Below, piece after piece: positions 8,925-16,325 of a stretch of 64,000 nt of DNA. Numbering within the stretch: position 1 is the stretch's first letter; every line of letters starts with the position of its first letter. Under the pieces are notes generated by a model. The model was not told the origin of the DNA. It worked only from the letters and a program-made list of their open reading frames with translations, and made no database searches. Made by a program: the position numbers and the translations under genes. This DNA comes from Mycobacterium sp. 1164966.3 (GTDB lineage: Bacteria > Actinomycetota > Actinomycetes > Mycobacteriales > Mycobacteriaceae), in assembly GCF_001665395.1 (NCBI RefSeq), contig NZ_LZSG01000044.1, forward strand, positions 372,001-436,000, read 5' to 3'.

Positions 8925-9524
8925 ATGATTGAGGTATTATTCGAACGTTGCGAAAGCAGTTTCGTTTTGTTCGAAAGGCTGGTAAGTCCAGTGGGCGCTG
9001 AGATGGTCGAGACCGCGACGTTTTTGCCTGATCACCCTGAGGAACTCGCGCCGGTGATCGGGTTTCTGGCAGCTCACGAGCGTCGTCGCGGTACCGCAGT
9101 GTCTCCGAATTACGCCTTGATCGGCATCGACGAGCATGACCGAATCGAGCTGCCCGAAGCAGTCCATCGGGCCTTAACGAAGGTGGTGGTTGCGCTCCAC
9201 GCGGGCAAGGCGGTGACCATCGCGCCGCAAACTATGACACTGACCACGCAGCAAGCGGCCGATCTACTCGGCGTGAGTCGCCCAACCGTAGTACGCCTGA
9301 TCAATGACGATGTTTTGCCTGCCGAACGAATCGGCAACCGGCATCGACTCCTGCTCGACGATGTGCTGTCGTATCGTGCGGAGCGCCGGAAGCGTCAATA
9401 CAACGCGCTGGCTGCGACCGCTGACATCGACAGCAATGACGAGCCGGAAACGATCCGAAAGCAACTGCGTGAAGCGCGCCGGGCTGTGGCGGCGCGCCGA
9501 AAGACGGCGCCGCGGCGGAGCTGA
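8925..9524 (+). CDS. Excisionase/MerR-type HTH antitoxin of a PIN toxin pair
   Basis: 199 residues. The C-terminal half carries an excisionase-family helix-turn-helix (LTTQQAADLLGVSRPTVVRLINDDVLPAERIGNRHRLLLDDVLSY, about residues 107-151), followed by a basic tail (RRAVAARRKTAPRR). The N-terminal half (FLPDHPEELAPVIGFLAAHE) is probably the toxin-binding part. The start could be the ATG at 8925 or that at 9003 (MVETATFLP); the candidate operator sits just before 8925. It lies 14 bp before the PIN gene on the same strand, the usual antitoxin-first order. It is expected to neutralise the PIN ribonuclease and repress the operon. Confidence 0.75.
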   Translation: MIEVLFERCESSFVLFERLVSPVGAEMVETATFLPDHPEELAPVIGFLAAHERRRGTAVSPNYALIGIDEHDRIELPEAVHRALTKVVVALHAGKAVTIAPQTMTLTTQQAADLLGVSRPTVVRLINDDVLPAERIGNRHRLLLDDVLSYRAERRKRQYNALAATADIDSNDEPETIRKQLREARRAVAARRKTAPRRS

Positions 9525-9538
9525 CACCATGAGCGGCG

Positions 9539-10111
9539 ATGTTCGCCGCATTCCTCGACACCTCGGTGTTATGGCCGAGTTTGCAGCGCGATTTCCTGCT
9601 TTCGCTCGCAATCGAAGGATTGTATCGACCACTGTGGTCTAGCGAAATTCTGGCTGAACTCGAATATCACGAGACGCAGAAGTTGATCAACCGAGGAGAA
9701 CAACCGCGCGCCGCCGCCGCACGAGCCCGTCACCTGATCGAGCAGATGTCAACCGCTTTCGACGATGCTCTGGTCGAAAATTGGGAACCACACGACGGCA
9801 CGTTCAATCTGCCAGACCCCGACGATGAACACGTCGCAGCAGCAGCGCTCGTTGGTGGAGCGGGCGCCATCGTCACCGACAATCTCAAGGACTTCCCGAT
9901 TGCGAAGATCCCCACGCACATCAAGGTCGTATCCCCCGCCGAATTTGCAGCCGACACCGTATCGGTTTCACCAGACGTTGCGCTCCGAGCCGTCCAGAGC
10001 ATGGCCGCCAGGTTTTCCGAGCCACCGCTGACACCTGAGGAGATCTTGAGTCGGCTGGCTCAGCGATACGCGATGACCGAAGCGGTTGAGCTCATCCGAG
10101 CCGTCAGCTAA
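9539..10111 (+). CDS. PIN-domain ribonuclease toxin (VapC-like, PIN_3 type)
   Basis: 190 residues. The PIN fold is indicated by MFAAFLDTSVLW with catalytic Asp7, EILAELEY (Glu40), LPDPDDEHVAAAA (Asp near 95-96) and AIVTDNLKDFP (Asp114), giving the four acidic residues that hold Mg2+. The C-terminal extension (SPDVALRAVQSMAARF...PEEILSRLAQ) is typical of the longer PIN_3 group paired with excisionase-type antitoxins. It probably cleaves RNA when not bound by the upstream HTH protein. Only 35 bp separate it from the primase-helicase gene downstream, so the three genes may be one transcript. Confidence 0.8.
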   Translation: MFAAFLDTSVLWPSLQRDFLLSLAIEGLYRPLWSSEILAELEYHETQKLINRGEQPRAAAARARHLIEQMSTAFDDALVENWEPHDGTFNLPDPDDEHVAAAALVGGAGAIVTDNLKDFPIAKIPTHIKVVSPAEFAADTVSVSPDVALRAVQSMAARFSEPPLTPEEILSRLAQRYAMTEAVELIRAVS

Positions 10112-10146
10112 CGCGTCTCGCTGAGCATGTGCGACCTGCATGACCC

Positions 10147-12531
10147 ATGCAGCGAGCGAGGCAGACTGTGGTTGTGGAAGAACCGTTTCCAGGTGAGCTC
10201 GAGACGTTGCGCGCAGACAATCTCCGTCTGCGTCGCCTGCTGAAACTGAGTGAAGAGCAGGCTCGGGCGGCGGCCCCGGATCAAGCCACCCTCTCCGGTG
10301 CACCGGAGTCGCCGGTGAACATGGCCTCGGCACCCGAGGACAAGATTCGGTTCTATCTCGATCTATTTCGTTGTCGCTCTGATATTTACGCTCTGCGTTG
10401 GGAGAACCGGCGGGACGGCCGATCCGGTTGGATGCCGGCTATCCGCGGCTATTGGAGAAAAGGCATGAAGCGCTCGGATGCGAATTATCTTCCCCTTAGC
10501 GCCGACGTGATCGACCAGCATCTACGGGGCGAAATCCACGTCGGCCTGTATCCACTGGGCGACGATGACACTTGCTGGTGGGTTGTGGCCGACTTTGACA
10601 AGGAGGCCGCGATGCTCGATGCACTGGCCTATATGAAAGCCGCACGCGCCCATAATGTTCCGGCTGCGTTGGAGGTGTCGCAGTCGGGGCGCGGAGCTCA
10701 CGTGTGGATCTTTTTCGCTCAGGCCGTCTCGGCGGCAACAGCGCGCAGTATCGCTACCAGCCTGCTCAGCGAGGCTTTCCAACTGCGCGGCAGTATGCGT
10801 CTCAGCAGCTATGACCGGCTGTTCCCTTCTCAAGACGTCCACAGCGGCCGCGGCATGGGAAATCTCATCGCCGCACCGCTCAATGGCAAACGCCGCCAGC
10901 ACGGCACAACCTTGTTTCTTGACCCCGCCACCTTGGAACCCTTCGACGACCAATGGGCCTACCTGTCGAGCATTGCGCGGCTGTCGCACAAAGACGTGGC
11001 GGCACTAGCTCGAACTCTGCCCGATCCTCAATTCGGCCATCAAGTACGCCGGCTGCAACTACCCACCTCTTCGAAAATCGTGCCGAGGCCAGCGCCGATC
11101 ATCCACGCAACCTTCGCATCTCGGCTGATCCTTACCGCCAATGACCTGGGTCCAGCCATGATTGCGGCCGTCAAACACGCAGCCTCCATTCGAAATCCGG
11201 AGTTCGATGCCCGGCAGAGGGCCCGACGCAGTACTTGGGACACGCCGCGTTTTCTGCACAGCTATGACGAGACGGCCGAGGGCAATCTCGTCTTGCCGCG
11301 CGGGCTGTACGCGCTGTTATCGGACCTGGTTGACTCAGCCGACAGCACGTTGCGCATCGACGACAACCGCGCTGTCGGCGATACTCACGAATTCAGCTGC
11401 GCGACGCCGCTCAGGACCGAACAGGCCGCCGCCGCCGGAGAGCTCGTCGAAGAAGACTCCAGTGTGCTTATCGCACCCCCTGGCTCAGGTAAAACCGTGA
11501 TTGCCTGCGCCGCGATCGCCTCCCGTGCCACTTCGACCCTCATCCTGGTGGACCGCAAAGCACTCGCCGACCAATGGCGTGATCGGCTGCAGAAGCATCT
11601 CGGATTCAAGTGCGGACAGATCGGCGGCGGCCGATCCAAAACCACCGGCATCATCGACGTCGCTCTCTTACCTACACTTGCCCGTCGTGATAACATCGAA
11701 AACCTTACGGCGAATTACGGTTTCGTGATTGTCGACGAATGCCATCACATCGCCGCGAGCGCATTCTTCCAGGTACTCAATCGAATACCTGCAAAATACT
11801 GGCTCGGACTCACCGCCACACCCGAGCGCCGCGATGGGCTTGAGGGTCTGATCTACCACCAACTCGGATCACATCACGTGACTCTTGAGGCTCATGCCGC
11901 CGGCCAGCTCCCCTCAGCGGACACCGGCCTGATTGCACCACACCCGGTCCTCCAGCTTCACCGGACTGGGTTCCGCTACACCGGCGAAGCCGATCCCAAC
12001 GCGCCGGGCGGAATGGCCGAGATCTATCGAGCATTGATCGCCGATGACGCCCGGCTCGAGCAGATCGTCACCGACGTCCTCGCCGCTCACCGCGATGGTG
12101 CCAACATCCTTGTACTCACCACATGGATCGACCACCTGAAAGCAATCGCCGAGCGTCTCCGCGCAGCCGGCAAGTCGGTCGTCGTACTCAGCGGCCAAAT
12201 GAAGGCGCGGGAGCGCCGGGAGATCTCCGAACAACTCGCCAACCACACCGCCGACACCGAGCCCTTGCTGATAATTGGCACAGGCTCATTCATCGGTGAG
12301 GGATTTGATTGCCCGGTCTTGGACACGCTGTTTCTAGCCGCCCCGATCACCTTCAAGAACAGGCTCGTTCAGTACGTCGGGCGCATCACCCGCCCCCACG
12401 TCGCAAAGACCACCGCGACTGTGCACGACTACTACGACGAACTCACGCCGGTACTCGCCTCTTCTCTACGAAAGCGCGCACCTGGCTACATCAAAATGGG
12501 GTTCCCGGATCCGCGGAAAATGGTCCGATAA
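10147..12531 (+). CDS. TOTE-type archaeo-eukaryotic primase fused to an SF2 helicase
   Basis: 794 residues. A short leucine-rich coiled coil (ELETLRADNLRLRRLLKLS, 17-35) precedes a primase-like domain (about 65-290). That domain has the metal-binding pair in WWVVADFDK (D149, D151), SGRGAHVWIFF with His185, RLSSYDRLFPSQD and GNLIAAPLNG, the signatures I associate with the AEP domain of TOTE conflict systems. The C-terminal half is a superfamily 2 helicase: PLRTEQ Q-motif, Walker A PPGSGKT (444-450), DECH (530-533), TATP (556-559) and a motif VI YVGRITRP near the end. No nuclease domain is fused. It probably primes or unwinds nucleic acid in defence against phages or plasmids; function in mycobacteria is, as far as I know, untested. 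The HTH-PIN pair upstream is a likely partner. Confidence 0.85.
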   Translation: MQRARQTVVVEEPFPGELETLRADNLRLRRLLKLSEEQARAAAPDQATLSGAPESPVNMASAPEDKIRFYLDLFRCRSDIYALRWENRRDGRSGWMPAIRGYWRKGMKRSDANYLPLSADVIDQHLRGEIHVGLYPLGDDDTCWWVVADFDKEAAMLDALAYMKAARAHNVPAALEVSQSGRGAHVWIFFAQAVSAATARSIATSLLSEAFQLRGSMRLSSYDRLFPSQDVHSGRGMGNLIAAPLNGKRRQHGTTLFLDPATLEPFDDQWAYLSSIARLSHKDVAALARTLPDPQFGHQVRRLQLPTSSKIVPRPAPIIHATFASRLILTANDLGPAMIAAVKHAASIRNPEFDARQRARRSTWDTPRFLHSYDETAEGNLVLPRGLYALLSDLVDSADSTLRIDDNRAVGDTHEFSCATPLRTEQAAAAGELVEEDSSVLIAPPGSGKTVIACAAIASRATSTLILVDRKALADQWRDRLQKHLGFKCGQIGGGRSKTTGIIDVALLPTLARRDNIENLTANYGFVIVDECHHIAASAFFQVLNRIPAKYWLGLTATPERRDGLEGLIYHQLGSHHVTLEAHAAGQLPSADTGLIAPHPVLQLHRTGFRYTGEADPNAPGGMAEIYRALIADDARLEQIVTDVLAAHRDGANILVLTTWIDHLKAIAERLRAAGKSVVVLSGQMKARERREISEQLANHTADTEPLLIIGTGSFIGEGFDCPVLDTLFLAAPITFKNRLVQYVGRITRPHVAKTTATVHDYYDELTPVLASSLRKRAPGYIKMGFPDPRKMVR

Positions 12532-12711
12532 GCCCCGCTGGTTAGGACCGCTGAGGCCGCTGAACCGGCGGTCATAGGACCCGATCGCCGCCGTCCGCGG
12601 CCCATGAGCATCAATGCCCGCTGCCGCTCGTTCAAGTCGCAGGAATGATCGGCTTGACCGTCAAGTCTCGTTTCCAACTTTCTTGGTTTCTCAGATGTCG
12701 CACCGTGTATG

Positions 12712-12742
12712 GGTAGTTTTCGGACGTGACGGGTAGTTTTCG
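12712..12742. repeat. Short direct repeat (GGGTAGTTTTCGG x2)
   Basis: The 13-mer GGGTAGTTTTCGG occurs twice, at 12712-12724 and 12730-12742, separated by ACGTG, immediately before the ATG of the broken secreted-protein gene. It could be an operator half-site pair or the scar of a small insertion. The flanking 12540-12710 region holds no gene that I can support. Confidence 0.5.
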
Positions 12743-12745
12743 GCC

Positions 12746-13144
12746 ATGCGTATCGCTGCGATGGTTCAGGTTTGTGTCGTTCTGGCGTGCGGCGTTCCTG
12801 CCTGCTTCGGTGCTCCGACTGCTCGCGCCGACTGTCCAGAACGTGCAATCAGCTCGGAACCGGGCGGAACCTATTCCCTATGCACCGGCGGCCAATGGAC
12901 ACACGTCGACCGGCAACTATGCGTCGATTATCGGCAGTCGTAGTACTGCACGGCGGTGACGCCCACTTCGTCTGCTTCCGCCAGTCCTGCGCCCGTTGTG
13001 CCCCCGCCGGGTGTTTCGCCCCCGCCCGTCGGTATTGCTACGCCGAATCCCCCTAATGTGAATGCCCCCAACATCGGCTGCACGTGGGTCAACGGTTATA
13101 CGAAGAAAAACGGGACTCACGTCAATGGCTATTGGCGATGCTGA
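12746..13144 (+). pseudogene. Small secreted Cys/Pro-rich protein interrupted by an in-frame amber codon
   Basis: The ATG at 12746 opens a 65-codon frame with a classical signal peptide (MRIAAMVQVCVVLACGVPACF, cleavage probably after PTARA) and a mature part with CPER, SLCTGG and QLCVDY. It stops at TAG 12941-12943. The same frame then continues without another stop: YCTAV, a proline/alanine-rich linker, and a C-terminal GCTWVNGYTKKNGTHVNGYW block ending at 13144. The tail looks like a real exported-protein domain, and the Cys pattern runs across the amber, so I read this as one gene broken by a point mutation. A separate downstream gene starting at the GTG 12956 would have no signal peptide. 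Confidence 0.55.
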
Positions 13145-13308
13145 TGACGTGTTCCCCGTGATTGTCTCCGCTAGGTTTTAGCGACCTGCCGCCCAAATTC
13201 GGGCTTGAAGGGAGTTTGAAACACACCCACAGGGGGGCCGTACGAAAAAAATTCCGGTCGCAAACAGCGATACGAGAACTGGATGGTGTCTGAGGGAGGT
13301 GATTGAGC

Positions 13309-13589
13309 ATGGCACGCAACTGGCGTGAGATTCGCGCGGAGGCCATCGCGCAGGGGCTCCTGGATCCAGCCCGCGCCGATGCGGCGCGAAAGGAAATGCA
13401 TGACGCCGGGCAGGCGCAGCGCCCTGCCGACATCCGCAAGGCGCAAGGGCATGCCCGCTAGGCCGACGTCGCTGCCATCATGGGCGTCTCACAGGCTCGG
13501 GGTCAAAGCTCGAAAGCGGAGACCTGTCGCACACCGAACTGGGCACCCTGCCCAAGCTGACGTTCCCAAACCCGTGCACACCAGCATGA
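13309..13589 (+). pseudogene. Decayed XRE-family HTH antitoxin (Rv2021c-like)
   Basis: The ATG at 13309, with a GGGAGGTGATT ribosome-binding site, starts MARNWREIRAEAIAQGLLDPARADAARK, the N-terminus of the XRE antitoxins related to M. tuberculosis Rv2021c. After GHAR a TAG (13459-13461) interrupts the frame where the family reads QADVAA. The same frame continues ADVAAIMGVSQAR, the first part of the HTH, then a frameshift near 13496-13509 moves the rest into another frame: LESGDLSHTELGTL. Similarity ends near 13555. No intact toxin gene is visible. In the 164 bp upstream, one open frame (13174-13287, SLKHTHRGAVRKKFR) may be a toxin remnant but I cannot identify it. Confidence 0.75.
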
Positions 13590-13623
13590 AAATGGCCCCC
13601 GGAGAAGTCTCCGGGGGCCATTT
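13590..13623 (-). terminator. Strong hairpin terminator downstream of tRNA-fMet
   Basis: A perfect 16-bp stem (AAATGGCCCCCGGAGA / TCTCCGGGGGCCATTT) with a 2-nt spacer begins 4 bp beyond the 3' end of the tRNA gene. On the minus strand the stem ends in the run of T, as an intrinsic terminator requires. Confidence 0.85.
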
Positions 13624-13627
13624 CCGC

Positions 13628-13704
13628 TGGTAGCGGGGACAGGATTCGAACCTGCGACCTCTGGGTTATGAGCCCAGCGAGCTACCGAGCTGCTCCACCC
13701 CGCG
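13628..13704 (-). tRNA. Initiator tRNA-fMet (anticodon CAT)
   Basis: 77 nt including an encoded CCA. Read on the minus strand it begins CGCGGGGTGGAGCAG, has the anticodon loop CTCATAA flanked by three consecutive G:C pairs (GGG/CCC), and ends TCCCCGCTACCA. The three G:C pairs and the unpaired C1 opposite U72 are initiator hallmarks. The TTCGAAT T-loop is intact. The 3' end faces the accessory segment on the left, the usual orientation for integration of mobile DNA at tRNA genes, but I did not find a second copy of the 3' end that would mark an attachment site. Confidence 0.95.
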
Positions 13705-13762
13705 TCGGTAAACGCAAGGTTACCCAACGCTAGGCGGGCTACCAAATCGCGGCTCGGCGGCT

Positions 13763-14299
13763 TCAGTGCGACGGCGGATTGAGCCGGTAGCGGCGGACGA
13801 TGTCGTCCATCCATTCCGGGTCGCCGTAGGTCAGCCCGTACTTCTCCGCGAGCTCGCCGAACTCGGGCAGCTCATGAAGCGGCCTGCCGACCGGGCCGCC
13901 AATGCTGTCACCGAGCAGTTCGCTGAGTTCTCTGAAGTAATTCTCGAATCCCCCCGGCGTGATGATCTCGACGATTCGACCGGGTTCGTTGCCCGCGTTC
14001 CACATCGCGTGCATTTGTCCGCGAGGCTTGGTGATATAGCCACCGGGGCCTAGGACCACTTCGCTGTCGTCGGAGCGAAACCCGATCTCACCGGTCAGCA
14101 CGAACGAATGTTCGTCCTCGCGGGTATGCCGATGCGCCGCGGTAATGAAGCCCACCTCGAATGGATGCTCGACGATGGACACCTCGCCCCCGTTGGTCTT
14201 GCTGGACAACTTGAAGATCGCCCCGAAGCCCGGCAAGGCGGCATAGTCGCCGTCGCCGGGCTGCACGACGCTGACTCCGACTCCAGTCGGGTCTGCCAT
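13763..14299 (-). CDS. Cupin domain protein
   Basis: 178 residues from the ATG at 14297-14299, preceded by an AGGAGGT ribosome-binding site. The cupin motifs are clear: GFITAAHRHTREDEHSFVLTGEIGFR supplies His, His and Glu, and LGPGGYITKPRGQMHAMWN supplies the second-motif His. A metal-dependent small-molecule enzyme or sensor is likely; no substrate can be named. It follows the nitroreductase gene by 28 bp on the same strand and is probably in its operon. The open frame extending to 14464 overlaps the nitroreductase and was rejected. Confidence 0.85.
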   Translation of the reverse strand: MADPTGVGVSVVQPGDGDYAALPGFGAIFKLSSKTNGGEVSIVEHPFEVGFITAAHRHTREDEHSFVLTGEIGFRSDDSEVVLGPGGYITKPRGQMHAMWNAGNEPGRIVEIITPGGFENYFRELSELLGDSIGGPVGRPLHELPEFGELAEKYGLTYGDPEWMDDIVRRYRLNPPSH

Positions 14300-14327
14300 G
14301 TCACATACCTCCTGTTCCAGTGACCGT

Positions 14328-15032
14328 TTAACCCGCCGCGGCCAAACCGGTCGTCGTGTCGCCATGAGGCGGCCACAGCGGCTCCGGTACGTCCACACCG
14401 AACGGCGAATCCCAGTGGTTGCGAGATGAAACCTCGTGCACGGGACGGCGATTGGCGGCGACACCCCACTTCCCCCGTGGGTACCCGAGGGTCAGCATGG
14501 CCGACATCTTCCAGCCTTCCTCAACCGGCACGCCCAGCAACTCGTTGACCCTGTCCCGGAAATTGTTGAGCACCATCGTCATTACACCTCCGACGCCCTC
14601 CGCACGGGCGGCAAGCAACACACTCCAGATCGCCGGATAGATGTTGGCGCCGCCGAGGTCGTCGATGGCGAAGACGAAAAGCAACAGGGGAACTTCTTCG
14701 AAGTGGTCGGCCAGGTAGTCCCCCGAGCCTTTGATGCGGCGCATCGTTTCGGCGTGAGCGGCCGGATCGGCACCGGGTGCAGCCGCGACCATCGGTCCCG
14801 TCCCAGTCCGGAACTTCTCGTATTCGAGGGCGCGGGCCTGCCGGAACAGCTGGGCAAACTCACGAATGAGTTCTGGATCGTCAACGGCCACAAAGTGCCA
14901 GCGTTGGGTGTTACCGCCGTTGGGTGCGCGAACGGCCGCATCGAGGATGCGCGCCTGCACGTCCAGCGGAATCGGATCCGGGTGCAGCCGACGCATCATC
15001 CTGGTGGTGTACAGCGCTTCATAGATGTCCAT
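14328..15032 (-). CDS. Nitroreductase family protein (FMN-dependent)
   Basis: 234 residues from MDIYEALYTTRMMRRLHPDPIP, the usual N-terminal RxxRxxxPDPV pattern of nitroreductases. APNGGNTQRWHFVAVDDPE is the FMN-contacting segment. GVGGVMTMVLNN and LGYPRGKWG are the family's second and third cofactor regions. It should be an FMN, NAD(P)H-dependent oxidoreductase. It is divergent from the LLM flavin oxidoreductase gene at 15238, with a 205-bp shared promoter space, and upstream of the cupin gene. The longer frame from 15182 includes unrelated intergenic codons. Confidence 0.85.
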   Translation of the reverse strand: MDIYEALYTTRMMRRLHPDPIPLDVQARILDAAVRAPNGGNTQRWHFVAVDDPELIREFAQLFRQARALEYEKFRTGTGPMVAAAPGADPAAHAETMRRIKGSGDYLADHFEEVPLLLFVFAIDDLGGANIYPAIWSVLLAARAEGVGGVMTMVLNNFRDRVNELLGVPVEEGWKMSAMLTLGYPRGKWGVAANRRPVHEVSSRNHWDSPFGVDVPEPLWPPHGDTTTGLAAAG

Positions 15033-15237
15033 TTTTCTGCTCCTTTCCGCTATGGCCAAGTCTGCGCGGTGTGCAGCCATCCCACCGCCGGGTTTGCGGC
15101 CGTCTTTCCCACAGAATCCGACATCGGCCCTCCGCCCGCACCGCGCGGTCGCCGTTATTCCCGGCCGCCCAACGCTTTTCATAGAGCACGCATGGGTCCG
15201 CTCCGCTCGGCAACCGTTTCAGGCATACTGTTCCCCC

Positions 15238-16251
15238 GTGCAGGTCGACATGATGACGATTCCACAGCCGCTGGGCAGGATCGGTGAACTGGCCCGTCGA
15301 ACGCTGGCCGCCGGCTTCTCCGGCCTGCTGTTCACCGAAACCGGCCGTACGGCCTATTTGAACGCCGCCGTCGCCTCGCAGGCCGCGCCGGGTCTGGAGC
15401 TGTCCACCGGCGTCGCGGTGGCATTTCCGCGCAGCCCGTTCGTCACGGCGGCCGCGGCATGGGAGCTGCAGGAAGCTACCGGCGGGAAGTTCCGGCTCGG
15501 TCTGGGCACGCAGGTGCGCACGCACGTCGTGCGGCGATACGGCGTGCCGTTCGAGCACCCGGGTCCGCGGTTGCGCGACTATGTGCGTGCCGTGAAAGCG
15601 TGTTTTGACGCATTCCGAACCGGATCGCTCGACCACCACGGGCAGTTCTACGATCTCGACTACATCACTCCGCAATGGAGTGCCGGCCCCATTGACGCGC
15701 CTGATCCCAAAGTCGATGTCGCAGCGGTGAATTCGTGGATGCTGCGGATGGCGGGCGAAGTCGCCGACGGGGTGCATGTCCACCCGCTCGGCGAGCCCGG
15801 CTATCTCACTCGGCATGTGGTGCCGGAGGTCGCAGAGGGCGCGGCGAAAGCGGGGCGCTCGCCGTCGGACATCGCGATGATAGTGCCGGTGATGACGATC
15901 GTCGGCGACAGCGACGAAGAGCGCGCCAACCAACGAGAGCTGGTGCGGGCCAGCATGAGCTTCTACGGCAGCACTCCAAACTATTCGTTCATCTGGGAAG
16001 AGGCCGGTTTCGAGGGCACGACCGCACGAATTCGGGAAAAGCAGAAGGCCGGGGACTTCGCCGGCATGGCCGCACAGATCACCGACGAACACATCGCCGT
16101 CTTCGCCACCGAGTCCACCTGGGACGGCCTCGCCGACGCGCTCACCGACAAGTACGCCGGCATCGCCACCCGTCTGGTGCTGTACAACGCGCTGGGCGAT
16201 CGCGAGCGCTTTGAACGCTATGGCGAGGTTGCCCGCCGAATGCAGCGGTAG
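15238..16251 (+). CDS. LLM-class F420-dependent oxidoreductase (TIGR03617-like)
   Basis: 337 residues from the GTG at 15238 (an ATG lies four codons later). Luciferase-like monooxygenase fold: LARRTLAAGFSGLLFTE near the start, LSTGVAVAFPRSPFVTAAAAWELQEATGGKFRLGLGTQVRTH as the flavin-binding core, and a central DGVHVHPLGEP segment. This pattern is the actinobacterial TIGR03617 group, which normally uses coenzyme F420. Substrate unknown. It is convergent with the UPF0182 gene, and a perfect 12-bp inverted repeat lies between the two stops. Confidence 0.87.
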   Translation: MQVDMMTIPQPLGRIGELARRTLAAGFSGLLFTETGRTAYLNAAVASQAAPGLELSTGVAVAFPRSPFVTAAAAWELQEATGGKFRLGLGTQVRTHVVRRYGVPFEHPGPRLRDYVRAVKACFDAFRTGSLDHHGQFYDLDYITPQWSAGPIDAPDPKVDVAAVNSWMLRMAGEVADGVHVHPLGEPGYLTRHVVPEVAEGAAKAGRSPSDIAMIVPVMTIVGDSDEERANQRELVRASMSFYGSTPNYSFIWEEAGFEGTTARIREKQKAGDFAGMAAQITDEHIAVFATESTWDGLADALTDKYAGIATRLVLYNALGDRERFERYGEVARRMQR

Positions 16252-16256
16252 CCTGC

Positions 16257-16318
16257 CGCGAGCGTGCGCAAATTGCCGCGGTTTACGGCGTGTCGGTGTA
16301 CAAACACGCACGCTCGCG
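16257..16318. repeat. Intergenic palindrome between convergent genes (possible bidirectional terminator)
   Basis: Perfect 12-bp arms CGCGAGCGTGCG (16257-16268) and CGCACGCTCGCG (16307-16318) separated by 38 nt. Located between the LLM oxidoreductase and UPF0182 stop codons. It belongs to a set of similar elements in this window. Confidence 0.7.
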
Positions 16319-16325
16319 ACAGAGG

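Noticed and set aside
12540-12660. Possible transposase remnant (LNERQRALMLMG on the minus strand)
   Set aside because: Resembles the start of some DDE transposases, but only about 12 residues match and no terminal repeats were found.
13174-13287. Open stretch before the XRE pseudogene (KFGLEGSLKHTHRGAVRKKFR)
   Set aside because: Could be the remnant of a partner toxin, but I cannot match it to a known toxin family.
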